From contig NW_027183617.1 in NCBI RefSeq assembly GCF_041296385.1, positions 108,422 to 172,421 on the forward strand: DNA of 64,000 nt, written 5' to 3'. Both the position numbers and the translations under genes were made by a program. Below are positions 11,401-24,220 of the stretch, in pieces; positions within the stretch are counted from its first letter, which is position 1, and every line of letters begins with the position of its first letter. This DNA comes from Aphelocoma coerulescens (Eukaryota; Chordata; Aves; Passeriformes; Corvidae). The notes beneath the pieces were generated by a model that searched no databases, had not been told where the DNA came from, and saw nothing but the letters and a program-made list of their open reading frames with translations.

Positions 11401-14400
11401 CTTCTGTGGTGTCACAGAGGAGGCAGGGTTGCATCAGGTTCAATAGCATCAGCACAGTCTCAAGGGCTCCCCTGAGCTTCTGTGGTGGTGTCACAGAGGA
11501 GCCAGGCTTCCTTGTAGTTCCCCAGCATCACAAAGGCTCTCCTGGGAGCCACGGGTCACAAAGCACCGTGGGCTCTGTGCAGCCCCGCTGTGTCACAATG
11601 GCCGCTGGCTTCCACGAGCCCCCGCAGTGTCCCAGTGGGCCCCGTGGCTTTAGGAGTGGGTGGCTGGGAGTTGGTGCCAGCGGCTGGGGGAGCAGCAGCA
11701 GGGACTGTGTGTGGACAGTGCCATGGCCACTTGTGTGGCCACTGGTGTCTCTGTGCCAGGCACAGCCGTGGTGTGTAACACCGGCTCTGGGTCCTTTGGC
11801 TGTGCAGGTGGCAGTCACGGCCTGGAGCAGGGCTGCTCCCGGGGGACAGCCTGGGGCAGGAGGCTGCTGGAGATTCATTCCCCACACTCCTTGTCATGAG
11901 GTGCTCAGAGTGATTGGAAAGGCTGTTGGCAGCAGGCAGTTCTCTGGGTTCAAGCTGTGGAGCTGTCAGCGGGAATGCAAAGGCCAAGCTGGTGAGCCTT
12001 TTGTCCTGGTGCCTTTAGTGTGTGAGCAGTCCCTGGTGCCGTTGTCTTTGGATCCTGAGTGTGGGAGAGGCAAGGCTTAGGATGGTGCGTAGAGCTGAGA
12101 AGGAAAGTGCCGAGAGCAGCGTGTGTGCTGCTGCTTTGAGGGGTGCAGTTGAAGTTGTAGGCAGCAAGAGCTTTCTCAGCTGGCCCTTTTGTGAGCTCTG
12201 CTTTTGCCAGATGACTTCCATCTTACCCTCTTACCATCTTAGCCTCTCATTTTTGCATATCCCAAACCCCCTTCCAAACATCCAGCAGCTGCTTGTAAAG
12301 AAGAAGTCCTAGAACAAAAAGCCAGTGCTGCCTTTCATAGCCCCTTTGCTGTCTATGAAGTAGAGGAAAGAAGCTAGTGAGACGCACTTTCTTTCTCAAC
12401 TCCATAGAGCGCATCCTTCTCTCAAGGTGGCAGAGTCCTTGGCGGAAGTGAAGCATCTGCAGCTGCAGTTCAGACTGAGAGATGTGCCAGGACAGGAAAC
12501 ATTTGCTGACCTTCCCTGTTCCCTGTGCAACATGATTCTCGCATCCCAGTCACTTTCACATACCTTCGGTACCCCTGAGTCCAAGCAGCTAAAGCTCACA
12601 GAGACAGAAGTGTCAGGAAGGAAAACGTTCCAAAAGCACCCCCTTCTCTTATCAGCATATAAATTGTGCACAACAGGCTGCGGCACCGAACCTTCCTTCT
12701 CAGATAGACATGCCATCACACTTTTCACTCTTGCAGCTCGGTTGAAAAGCTCCAGCAGCTGCTCCCGCAATAGCAAAAGGTTCTAGAAGTGAAAGCCAGT
12801 TTGGGGCTGCACCTTCTCCTTGCCGCATGTAAGCCACACCAAACTCCCTGATGCACTCTGTCCTCCCCTTCTCAAAGGAGTAGACGGTGGCATCAGGACA
12901 CACCTGTGTCCCAGCAGCTGGGTGCCCAGCCGGGAGCAGGAGCAGGGCTGGGGCTGCTCCCAAAGTTGCCCCGCCCCAATGCCAGAGCCGGACATATGCT
13001 GAGGGGGGGCTGGATCAGGCTTTATTGTCCAGCTGCATGCCAGGAGTGAGCACAAAATCTACCTGCATTCTCTGCAGCATGCCATCCTGGAGCAGAGCCA
13101 TTGCCAAAGGAAGCCGTGAGCCCGTGCCAAGCCAGTGCCGGAGTGGGATCCTAGCAGCACCTGTGGAAGCCGGGAGAGAGGAGCCCACCTGGAGCAGGTT
13201 CGTGCAGGATTAATCATCCCGTGGCTTCCCACCAGGGTCCTGTTGCTTCCAAAAGGCCCCACAGTGTCACTGTGGCCCCTCGGTTCCACCAGGTTCCATA
13301 GCGTCACTGTGGTGTCCAGGGTTCCGTCAGCTTCGCCAGCATCCCCACGGTCTGCAGAGCTCCCCGAGCTTCTGTGGTGTCACAGTGGAGGCAGGGTTGC
13401 ATCAGGTTCCATAGCATCAGCACGGTCTCCAGGGCTCCCAGAGGTTCTGTGGTGTCACAGTGGAGGCAGGGTTGCATCAGGTTCCATAGCATCACCACAG
13501 TCTCCAGGGCTCCCTGAGCTTCTGTGGTGTCACAGTGGAGGCAGGGTTGCATCAGGTTCCATAGCATCAGCACGGTCTCCAGAGCTCCCAGAGGTTCTGT
13601 GGTGTTACAGAGGAGGCAGGGTTGCATCAGGTTCCATAGCATCACCACGGTCTCCAGGGCTCCAAGAGCTTCTGTGGTGTCACAGAGGAGGCAGGGTTGC
13701 ATCAGGTTCAATAGCATCAGCACAGTCTCAAGGGCTCCCCTGAGCTTCTGTGGTGGTGTCACAGAGGAGCCAGGCTTCCTTGTAGTTCCCCAGCATCACA
13801 AAGGCTCTCCTGGGAGCCACGGGTCACAAAGCACCGTGGGCTCTGTGCAGCCCCGCTGTGTCACAATGGCCGCTGGCTTCCACGAGCCCCCGCAGTGTCC
13901 CAGTGGGCCCCGTGGCTTTAGGAGTGGGTGGCTGGGAGTTGGTGCCAGCGGCTGGGGGAGCAGCAGCAGGGACTGTGTGTGGACAGTGCCATGGCCACTT
14001 GTGTGGCCACTGGTGTCTCTGTGCCAGGCACAGCCGTGGTGTGTAACACCGGCTCTGGGTCCTTTGGCTGTGCAGGTGGCAGTCACGGCCTGGAGCAGGG
14101 CTGCTCCCGGGGGACAGCCTGGGGCAGGAGGCTGCTGGAGATTCATTCCCCACACTCCTTGTCATGAGGTGCTCAGAGTGATTGGAAAGGCTGTTGGCAG
14201 CAGGCAGTTCTCTGGGTTCAAGCTGTGGAGCTGTCAGCGGGAATGCAAAGGCCAAGCTGCTGAGCCTTTTGTCCTGGTGCCTTTAGTGTGTGAGCAGTCC
14301 CTGGTGCCGTTGTCTTTGGATCCTGAGTGTGGGAGAGGCAAGGCTTAGGATGGTGCGTAGAGCTGAGAAGGAAAGTGCCGAGAGCAGCGTGTGTGCTGCT

Positions 14401-17400
14401 GCTTTGAGGGGTGCAGTTGAAGTTGTAGGCAGCAAGAGCTTTCTCAGCTGGCCCTTTTGTGAGCTCTGCTTTTGCCAGATGACTTCCATCTTACCCTCTT
14501 ACCATCTTAGCCTCTCATTTTTGCATATCCCAAACCCCCTTCCAAACATCCAGCAGCTGCTTGTAAAGAAGAAGTCCTAGAACAAAAAGCCAGTGCTGCC
14601 TTTCATAGCCCCTTTGCTGTCTATGAAGTAGAGGAAAGAAGCTAGTGAGACGCACTTTCTTTCTCAACTCCATAGAGCGCATCCTTCTCTCAAGGTGGCA
14701 GAGTCCTTGGCGGAAGTGAAGCATCTGCAGCTGCAGTTCAGACTGAGAGATGTGCCAGGACAGGAAACATTTGCTGACCTTCCCTGTTCCCTGTGCAACA
14801 TGATTCTCGCATCCCAGTCACTTTCACATACCTTCGGTACCCCTGAGTCCAAGCAGCTAAAGCTCACAGAGACAGAAGTGTCAGGAAGGAAAACGTTCCA
14901 AAAGCACCCCCTTCTCTTATCAGCATATAAATTGTGCACAACAGGCTGCGGCACCGAACCTTCCTTCTCAGATAGACATGCCATCACACTTTTCACTCTT
15001 GCAGCTCGGTTGAAAAGCTCCAGCAGCTGCTCCCGCAATAGCAAAAGGTTCTAGAAGTGAAAGCCAGTTTGGGGCTGCACCTTCTCCTTGCCGCATGTAA
15101 GCCACACCAAACTCCCTGATGCACTCTGTCCTCCCCTTCTCAAAGGAGTAGACGGTGGCATCAGGACACACCTGTGTCCCAGCAGCTGGGTGCCCAGCCG
15201 GGAGCAGGAGCAGGGCTGGGGCTGCTCCCAAAGTTGCCCCGCCCCAATGCCAGAGCCGGACATATGCTGAGGGGGGGCTGGATCAGGCTTTATTGTCCAG
15301 CTGCATGCCAGGAGTGAGCACAAAATCTACCTGCATTCTCTGCAGCATGCCATCCTGGAGCAGAGCCATTGCCAAAGGAAGCCGTGAGCCCGTGCCAAGC
15401 CAGTGCCGGAGTGGGATCCTAGCAGCACCTGTGGAAGCCGGGAGAGAGGAGCCCACCTGGAGCAGGTTCGTGCAGGATTAATCATCCCGTGGCTTCCCAC
15501 CAGGGTCCTGTTGCTTCCAAAAGGCCCCACAGTGTCACTGTGGCCCCTCGGTTCCACCAGGTTCCATAGCGTCACTGTGGTGCCCAGGGTTCCGTCAGCT
15601 TCGCCAGCATCCCCACGGTCTGCAGAGCTCCCCGAGCTTCTGTGGTGTCACAGTGGAGGCAGGGTTGCATCAGGTTCCATAGCATCAGCACGGTCTCCAG
15701 GGCTCCCAGAGGTTCTGTGGTGTCACAGTGGAGGCAGGGTTGCATCAGGTTCCATAGCATCACCACAGTCTCCAGGGCTCCCTGAGCTTCTGTGGTGTCA
15801 CAGTGGAGGCAGGGTTGCATCAGGTTCCATAGCATCAGCACGGTCTCCAGGGCTCCCAGAGGTTCTGTGGTGTCACAGAGGAGGCAGGGTTGCATCAGGT
15901 TCCATAGCATCACCACGGTCTCCAGGGCTCCAAGAGCTTCTGTGGTGTCACAGAGGAGGCAGGGTTGCATCAGGTTCAATAGCATCAGCACGGTCTCCAG
16001 GGCTCCCCTGAGCTTCTGTGGTGGTGTCACAGAGGAGCCAGGCTTCCTTGTAGTTCCCCAGCATCACAAAGGCTCTCCTGGGAGCCACGGGTCACAAAGC
16101 ACCGTGGGCTCTGTGCAGCATTGCTGTGTCACAATGGCCGCTGGCTTCCACGAGCCCCCGCAGTGTCCCAGTGGGCCCCGTGGCTTTAGGAGTGGGTGGC
16201 TGGGAGTTGGTGCCAGCGGCTGGGGGAGCAGCAGCAGGGACTGTGTGTGGACAGTGCCATGGCCACTTGTGTGGCCACTGGTGTCTCTGTGCCAGGCACA
16301 GCCGTGGTGTGTAACACCGGCTCTGGGTCCTTTGGCTGTGCAGGTGGCAGTCACGGCCTGGAGCAGGGCTGCTCCCGGGGGACAGCCTGGGGCAGGAGGC
16401 TGCTGGAGATTCATTCCCCACACTCCTTGTCATGAGGTGCTCAGAGTGATTGGAAAGGCTGTTGGCAGCAGGCAGTTCTCTGGGTTCAAGCTGTGGAGCT
16501 GTCAGCGGGAATGCAAAGGCCAAGCTGCTGAGCCTTTTGTCCTGGTGCCTTTAGTGTGTGAGCAGTCCCTGGTGCCGTTGTCTTTGGATCCTGAGTGTGG
16601 GAGAGGCAAGGCTTAGGATGGTGCGTAGAGCTGAGAAGGAAAGTGCCGAGAGCAGCGTGTGTGCTGCTGCTTTGAGGGGTGCAGTTGAAGTTGTAGGCAG
16701 CAAGAGCTTTCTCAGCTGGCCCTTTTGTGAGCTCTGCTTTTGCCAGATGACTTCCATCTTACCCTCTTACCATCTTAGCCTCTCATTTTTGCATATCCCA
16801 AACCCCCTTCCAAACATCCAGCAGCTGCTTGTAAAGAAGAAGTCCTAGAACAAAAAGCCAGTGCTGCCTTTCATAGCCCCTTTGCTGTCTATGAAGTAGA
16901 GGAAAGAAGCTAGTGAGACGCACTTTCTTTCTCAACTCCATAGAGCGCATCCTTCTCTCAAGGTGGCAGAGTCCTTGGCGGAAGTGAAGCATCTGCAGCT
17001 GCAGTTCAGACTGAGAGATGTGCCAGGACAGGAAACATTTGCTGACCTTCCCTGTTCCCTGTGCAACATGATTCTCGCATCCCAGTCACTTTCACATACC
17101 TTCGGTACCCCTGAGTCCAAGCAGCTAAAGCTCACAGAGACAGAAGTGTCAGGAAGGAAAACGTTGCAAAAGCACCCCCTTCTCTTATCAGCATATAAAT
17201 TGTGCACAACAGGCTGCGGCACCGAACCTTCCTTCTCAGATAGACATGCCATCACACTTTTCACTCTTGCAGCTCGGTTGAAAAGCTCCAGCAGCTGCTC
17301 CCGCAATAGCAAAAGGTTCTAGAAGTGAAAGCCAGTTTGGGGCTGCACCTTCTCCTTGCCGCATGTAAGCCACACCAAACTCCCTGATGCACTCTGTCCT

Positions 17401-20400
17401 CCCCTTCTCAAAGGAGTAGACGGTGGCATCAGGACACACCTGTGTCCCAGCAGCTGGGTGCCCAGCCGGGAGCAGGAGCAGGGCTGAGGCTGCTCCCAAA
17501 GTTGCCCCGCCCCAATGCCAGAGCCGGACATATGCTGAGGGGGGGCTGGATCAGGCTTTATTGTCCAGCTGCATGCCAGGAGTGAGCACAAAATCTACCT
17601 GCATTCTCTGCAGCATGCCATCCTGGAGCAGAGCCATTGCCAAAGGAAGCCGTGAGCCCGTGCCAAGCCAGTGCCGGAGTGGGATCCTAGCAGCACCTGT
17701 GGAAGCCGGGAGAGAGGAGCCCACCTGGAGCAGGTTCGTGCAGGATTAATCATCCCGTGGCTTCCCACCAGGGTCCTGTTGCTTCCAAAAGGGCCCACAG
17801 TGTCACTGTGGCCCCTCGGTTCCACCAGGTTCCATAGCGTCACTGTGGTGCCCAGGGTTCCGTCAGCTTCGCCAGCATCCCCACGGTCTGCAGAGCTCCC
17901 CGAGCTTCTGTGGTGTCACAGTGGAGGCAGGGTTGCATCAGGTTCCATAGCATCAGCACGGTCTCCAGGGCTCCCAGAGGTTCTGTGGTGTCACAGTGGA
18001 GGCAGGGTTGCATCAGGTTCCATAGCATCACCACAGTCTCCAGGGCTCCCTGAGCTTCTGTGGTGTCACAGTGGAGGCAGGGTTGCATCAGGTTCCATAG
18101 CATCAGCACGGTCTCCAGGGCTCCCAGAGGTTCTGTGGTGTCACAGAGGAGGCAGGGTTGCATCAGGTTCCATAGCATCACCACGGTCTCCAGGGCTCCA
18201 AGAGCTTCTGTGGTGTCACAGAGGAGGCAGGGTTGCATCAGGTTCAATAGCATCAGCACGGTCTCCAGGGCTCCCCTGAGCTTCTGTGGTGGTGTCACAG
18301 AGGAGCCAGGCTTCCTTGTAGTTCCCCAGCATCACAAAGGCTCTCCTGGGAGCCACGGGTCACAAAGCACCGTGGGCTCTGTGCAGCCCCGCTGTGTCAC
18401 AATGGCCGCTGGCTTCCACGAGCCCCCGCAGTGTCCCAGTGGGCCCCGTGGCTTTAGGAGTGGGTGGCTGGGAGTTGGTGCCAGCGGCTGGGGGAGCAGC
18501 AGCAGGGACTGTGTGTGGACAGTGCCATGGCCACTTGTGTGGCCACTGGTGTCTCTGTGCCAGGCACAGCCGTGGTGTGTAACACCGGCTCTGGGTCCTT
18601 TGGCTGTGCAGGTGGCAGTCACGGCCTGGAGCAGGGCTGCTCCTGGGGGACAGCCTGGGGCAGGAGGCTGCTGGAGATTCATTCCCCACACTCCTTGTCA
18701 TGAGGTGCTCAGAGTGATTGGAAAGGCTGTTGGCAGCAGGCAGTTCTCTGGGTTCAAGCTGTGGAGCTGTCAGCGGGAATGCAAAGGCCAAGCTGCTGAG
18801 CCTTTTGTCCTGGTGCCTTTAGTGTGTGAGCAGTCCCTGGTGCCGTTGTCTTTGGATCCTGAGTGTGGGAGAGGCAAGGCTTAGGATGGTGCGTAGAGCT
18901 GAGAAGGAAAGTGCCGAGAGCAGCGTGTGTGCTGCTGCTTTGAGGGGTGCAGTTGAAGTTGTAGGCAGCAAGAGCTTTCTCAGCTGGCCCTTTTGTGAGC
19001 TCTGCTTTTGCCAGATGACTTCCATCTTACCCTCTTACCATCTTAGCCTCTCATTTTTGCATATCCCAAACCCCCTTCCAAACATCCAGCAGCTGCTTGT
19101 AAAGAAGAAGTCCTAGAACAAAAAGCCAGTGCTGCCTTTCATAGCCCCTTTGCTGTCTATGAAGTAGAGGAAAGAAGCTAGTGAGACGCACTTTCTTTCT
19201 CAACTCCATAGAGCGCATCCTTCTCTCAAGGTGGCAGAGTCCTTGGCGGAAGTGAAGCATCTGCAGCTGCAGTTCAGACTGAGAGATGTGCCAGGACAGG
19301 AAACATTTGCTGACCTTCCCTGTTCCCTGTGCAACATGATTCTCGCATCCCAGTCACTTTCACATACCTTCGGTACCCCTGAGTCCAAGCAGCTAAAGCT
19401 CACAGAGACAGAAGTGTCAGGAAGGAAAACGTTCCAAAAGCACCCCCTTCTCTTATCAGCATATAAATTGTGCACAACAGGCTGCGGCACCGAACCTTCC
19501 TTCTCAGATAGACATGCCATCACACTTTTCACTCTTGCAGCTCGGTTGAAAAGCTCCAGCAGCTGCTCCCGCAATAGCAAAAGGTTCTAGAAGTGAAAGC
19601 CAGTTTGGGGCTGCACCTTCTCCTTGCCGCATGTAAGCCACACCAAACTCCCTGATGCACTCTGTCCTCCCCTTCTCAAAGGAGTAGACGGTGGCATCAG
19701 GACACACCTGTGTCCCAGCAGCTGGGTGCCCAGCCGGGAGCAGGAGCAGGGCTGAGGCTGCTCCCAAAGTTGCCCCGCCCCAATGCCAGAGCCGGACATA
19801 TGCTGAGGGGGGGCTGGATCAGGCTTTATTGTCCAGCTGCATGCCAGGAGTGAGCACAAAATCTACCTGCATTCTCTGCAGCATGCCATCCTGGAGCAGA
19901 GCCATTGCCAAAGGAAGCCGTGAGCCCGTGCCAAGCCAGTGCCGGAGTGGGATCCTAGCAGCACCTGTGGAAGCCGGGAGAGAGGAGCCCACCTGGAGCA
20001 GGTTCGTGCAGGATTAATCATCCCGTGGCTTCCCACCAGGGTCCTGTTGCTTCCAAAAGGGCCCACAGTGTCACTGTGGCCCCTCGGTTCCACCAGGTTC
20101 CATAGCGTCACTGTGGTGCCCAGGGTTCCGTCAGCTTCGCCAGCATCCCCACGGTCTGCAGAGCTCCCCGAGCTTCTGTGGTGTCACAGTGGAGGCAGGG
20201 TTGCATCAGGTTCCATAGCATCAGCACGGTCTCCAGGGCTCCCAGAGGTTCTGTGGTGTCACAGTGGAGGCAGGGTTGCATCAGGTTCCATAGCATCAGC
20301 ACAGTCTCCAGGGCTCCCTGAGCTTCTGTGGTGTCACAGTGGAGGCAGGGTTGCATCAGGTTCCATAGCATCAGCACGGTCTCCAGGGCTCCCAGAGGTT

Positions 20401-20959
20401 CTGTGGTGTCACAGAGGAGGCAGGGTTGCATCAGGTTCCATAGCATCACCACGGTCTCCAGGGCTCCAAGAGCTTCTGTGGTGTCACAGAGGAGGCAGGG
20501 TTGCATCAGGTTCAATAGCATCAGCACGGTCTCCAGGGCTCCCCTGAGCTTCTGTGGTGGTGTCACAGAGGAGCCAGGCTTCCTTGTAGTTCCCCAGCAT
20601 CACAAAGGCTCTCCTGGGAGCCACGGGTCACAAAGCACCGTGGGCTCTGTGCAGCCCCGCTGTGTCACAATGGCCGCTGGCTTCCACGAGCCCCCGCAGT
20701 GTCCCAGTGGGCCCCGTGGCTTTAGGAGTGGGTGGCTGGGAGTTGGTGCCAGCGGCTGGGGGAGCAGCAGCAGGGACTGTGTGTGGACAGTGCCATGGCC
20801 ACTTGTGTGGCCACTGGTGTCTCTGTGCCAGGCACAGCCGTGGTGTGTAACACCGGCTCTGGGTCCTTTGGCTGTGCAGGTGGCAGTCACGGCCTGGAGC
20901 AGGGCTGCTCCCGGGGGACAGCCTGGGGCAGGAGGCTGCTGGAGATTCATTCCCCACAC

Positions 20960-20967
20960 GCTGCAGC
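20960..20967. other. 8-bp insertion marking the terminal macrosatellite unit
   Basis: The last unit contains an extra GCTGCAGC between CCCCACAC and TCCTTGTC, which no other unit has. It makes this unit 2,276 bp. The same unit carries private changes further on, such as CCAGACATGGGC in place of CCGGACATATGC near 22,068. Edge units that escape homogenisation often diverge in this way. Confidence 0.9.
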
Positions 20968-22185
20968 TCCTTGTCATGAGGTGCTCAGAGTGATTGGAAA
21001 GGCTGTTGGCAGCAGGCAGTTCTCTGGGTTCAAGCTGTGGAGCTGTCAGCGGGAATGCAAAGGCCAAGCTGGTGAGCCTTTTGTCCTGGTGCCTTTAGTG
21101 TGTGAGCAGTCCCTGGTGCCGTTGTCTTTGGATCCTGAGTGTGGGAGAGGCAAGGCTTAGGATGGTGCGTAGAGCTGAGAAGGAAAGTGCCGAGAGCAGC
21201 GTGTGTGCTGCTGCTTTGAGGGGTGCAGTTGAAGTTGTAGGCAGCAAGAGCTTTCTCAGCTGGCCCTTTTGTGAGCTCTGCTTTTGCCAGATGACTTCCA
21301 TCTTACCCTCTTACCATCTTAGCCTCTCATTTTTGCATATCCCAAACCCCCTTCCAAACATCCAGCAGCTGCTTGTAAAGAAGAAGTCCTAGAACAAAAA
21401 GCCAGTGCTGCCTTTCATAGCCCCTTTGCTGTCTATGAAGTAGAGGAAAGAAGCTAGTGAGACGCACTTTCTTTCTCAACTCCATAGAGCACATCCTTCT
21501 CTCAAGGTGGCAGAGTCCTTGGCGGAAGTGAAGCATCTGCAGCTGCAGTTCAGACTGAGAGATGTGCCAGGACAGGAAACATTTGCTGACCTTCCCTGTT
21601 CCCTGTGCAACATGATTCTCGCATCCCAGTCACTTTCACACACCTTCGGTATCCCTGAGTCCAAGCAGCTAAAGCTCACAGAGACAGAAGTGTCAGGAAG
21701 GAAAACGTTGCAAAAGCACCCCCTTCTCTTATCAGCATATAAATTGTGCACAACAGGCTGCGGCACCGAACCTTCCTTCTCAGATAGACATGCCATCACA
21801 CTTTTCACTCTTGCAGCTCGGTTGAAAAGCTCCAGCAGCTGCTCCCGCAATAGCAAAAGGTTCTAGAAGTGAAAGCCAGTTTGGGGCTGCACCTTCTCCT
21901 TGCCGCATGTAAGCCACACCAAACTCCCTGATGCACTCTGTCCTCCCCTTCTCAAAGGAGTAGACGGTGGCATCAGGACACACCTGTGTCCCAGCAGCTG
22001 GGTGCCCAGCCGGGAGCAGGAGCAGGGCTGGGGCTGCTCCCAAAGTTGCCCCGCCCCAATGCCAGAGCCAGACATGGGCTGAGGGGGGGCTGGATCAGGC
22101 TTTATTGTCCAGCTGCATGCCAGGAGTGAGCACAAAATCTACCTGCATTCTCTGCAGCATGCCATCCTGGAGCAGAGCCATTCCC

Positions 22186-22880
22186 AAATGAGGCTGCTGG
22201 GATGTGGGGGAATGCTGAGGGCAGGACAGGGGGCTGACAGTGCCCAGACTTTCTGGGGCTATTCCCAGGAGGCCCCAGGGCCTGAGGACAAGGTGTGTCC
22301 TCTAAGCCCTTGGTGGAAGATACGCTGCCATGACCCTGGGCACCAAGTCTTGGCTTCTCCTGGACACTGCCAGCCCTGCCAGGGCCCTTGGCCATGTCCA
22401 GCACAGCTTGTCCTGCGCTGTCCCACCGCTGCTGCTGTGTCCCTGCAGGCTGCACACTCCCATCTCACTGCCCCACCACCAGCTCTGCCCTGCCACCTCC
22501 AGCCCTGGCCTGAGCTGTGCCCAGCCTCACCCTCTGTGCCTTGGGCACACACACATGCCCTGAGCTCATCCTCCCTCTGGGTGCTTCTGCCCCCACGCTG
22601 CCCTGGGAGGGACATTTCCTCCTCCTCATGCCCAGTGTCCCCCTGCCCAGCTGCTCTGTGGGGCAGTGCGTGTCTCTCCTGCTGTTCCCTGCCTCCCAGG
22701 AAAGCTGTACCATGTGGGGCACGGCCCTTCCAGCAGCCTCCCAGCCCCTCAGCCTTGTTGGACCCTTTCCCCTGAGCAGACAGCAGCAGCATCTCCGTGC
22801 TCTGCCCAGCGTGCTCCTTTCGTCACCAAACTGCGGGAAAATAGAAACTGTCCTACACCATCTCTGAAGTGTTAGAGAAT
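22186..22880. other. GC-rich spacer at the array edge; no gene seen
   Basis: Single-copy-looking sequence begins where the macrosatellite stops. Overlapping open frames on both strands are GC-rich shadows without splice sites or recognisable domains. The stretch 22,465-22,625 is one arm of a dispersed inverted repeat whose partner lies at 38,597-38,755. Confidence 0.6.
22465..22625 (+). repeat. dispersed repeat, arm 1 (inverted partner at 38.6 kb)
   Basis: Sequence around GCCTCACCCTCTGTGCCTTG and ATGCCCTGAGCTCATCCTCC is the reverse complement of 38,597-38,755, with small indels and substitutions over about 160 bp. In both places a 37-bp-motif cluster lies next to it, which suggests the two were copied together or belong to one composite repeat. 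The family is not named here. Confidence 0.75.
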
Positions 22881-23270
22881 CAGGCCCTGTGGAACCAACG
22901 AGCCCTTGGGACACAGGAGGATCTCGTGTAACCAAGGGTCAGTTCTGACACTGTAGATCCAAGGAGATCCTTGTGACACTCTGGGGCCTTGTGGAACCCT
23001 TCTGCCCTGGTCTCTGCACCAAGGAGACCCTTGTGCCACTACGGGACCTTGTGCAGCCAAGGAGAGCATTGTGAGAGTGCGGGGCCATGGAACCAAGGGA
23101 CCATTGTGACCTTGTGGGGCCTCATGGACTCAAGGGACCATTGCCACACTGTGGGGCCTCATGGAATGAAGGGTCCATTGTGACACTGCAGAACCAAGGA
23201 CACCATGGTTACACTGTGGGGCCCATGGAACCAAGGCACCATTGGGACACCCCGTGGCCTCATCCTCTTG
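22880..23270 (+). repeat. degenerate 37-bp minisatellite cluster 1
   Basis: About ten imperfect copies of a motif resembling GGAACCAAGGGACCATTGTG followed by ACACTGTGGGGCCTCAT. The best-preserved copies are at 23,090-23,250 with a period near 37 bp. Similar clusters occur at 33,340-33,520 and 38,756-39,023, and in reverse orientation inside the 2,268-bp units. Confidence 0.8.
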
Positions 23271-24220
23271 AATTTCAACAGATCTGAGGGATGGCAGGAC
23301 CTGCAGGCAGCACTGAAGGATTCTGGGAAGAACCCTTGATCCCTGCTCCAAAGGAAATCAGAGAAAGACCCCTGGTAAGATAAAGGCACCTTTTCCTTTC
23401 CCAGTGTAAACTGTTGACCTGCCTGTAAGGTGCAGCAAAAGCTTTGCAGGGTTTGGTTCAAGGTACCCAAGGTTGGAACAGGGAAGTGTTCGAGTCCCTT
23501 CTAAGAGAAGGGTTGGAATCTTTGTGCTATGGCTGCCTGGGATCCATGGAACAAGTGTGTTCTGGCAGACTCTGGGACCTCGAGAGCAATCCCATCCAGG
23601 AGCCAGCACTGGACCTGCACCCTGGTGGGAGCAGCATGGTACGGATGGAAAACGGGCAGCTGGGTGTGCAGTGGGAACCTCAACCCAGGTCATAGAAGCC
23701 CAGGCTTTAGCTTTGAACACATCAGCACAAAAAGCAGAATGAATGACCTTTCCTAGAAATCACTGAAGGAAAAAAGGTGAACATATGGACTGATTTGAAC
23801 TCTGGGTTTGGAATAATAGACGCCCAGGGAGCCACATGGAAGGAAAGGGCACAGAGGTCTCCAGTGAGTACAAAAAGAAATCAGTCACCTACTGCAGAGT
23901 GTGCCAAAACCAAAAGAAGTGGCCCTGATGCCCTTGTAAAGCCCATGGGTTTGGAGACTCCCCAGTTAATCCAGGGACTCCATTGGCTGACCAAACAGCT
24001 CAAGAGGGTGCTGAAAAAGCTCTCCTTGCACTAATACCTAGCAAAAACTTGAATGTTCTGCAACAAAAGCCAGATTCCAGTGATCAGGACAGGCAGTCAG
24101 CCCCATCAGCAGCAGCTACGGAAAATCCCAGCAGGTGATTGGTAACCCCGTGTGGGCAGGTAATTGGAGCTCCACAATTAATGTATAATGGAACTAAAAC
24201 ATCAGGAAACACATTAGGAG
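23271..24220 (+). other. unassigned, probably ERV-derived flank
   Basis: No intact frame or splice structure is visible. The stretch leads directly into the integrase remnant and has the A-rich base use of the ERV interior rather than that of the GC-rich neighbours, so part of it probably belongs to the decayed gag-pol region. I cannot assign a domain. Confidence 0.4.

Larger units (their letters stand above)
1..22185. repeat. 2,268-bp macrosatellite array, about 9.8 copies
   Basis: The same sequence recurs head to tail at a fixed 2,268-bp spacing. For example, the AGGCTTAGGATGGTGCG anchor near 738 returns at 3,006, 5,274, 7,542, 9,810, 12,078, 14,346, 16,614 and 18,882. Copies differ by only a few substitutions each, so identity is about 99% by eye. 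The array is already in progress at base 1, so its true length is unknown. The right edge lies near 22,180, where sequence matching GAGCAGAGCCATT continues into unrelated DNA. Each unit holds a block of 75-bp repeats, a stretch resembling a degenerate coiled-coil exon (VAESLAEVKHLQLQ at 1,087-1,130) and a minus-strand AATAAA (1,681-1,686 in the first unit). I recognise no gene in the unit. ORFs of 60-274 codons exist in all frames, and their preservation follows from the near-identity of the copies rather than from coding constraint. Confidence 0.97.
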
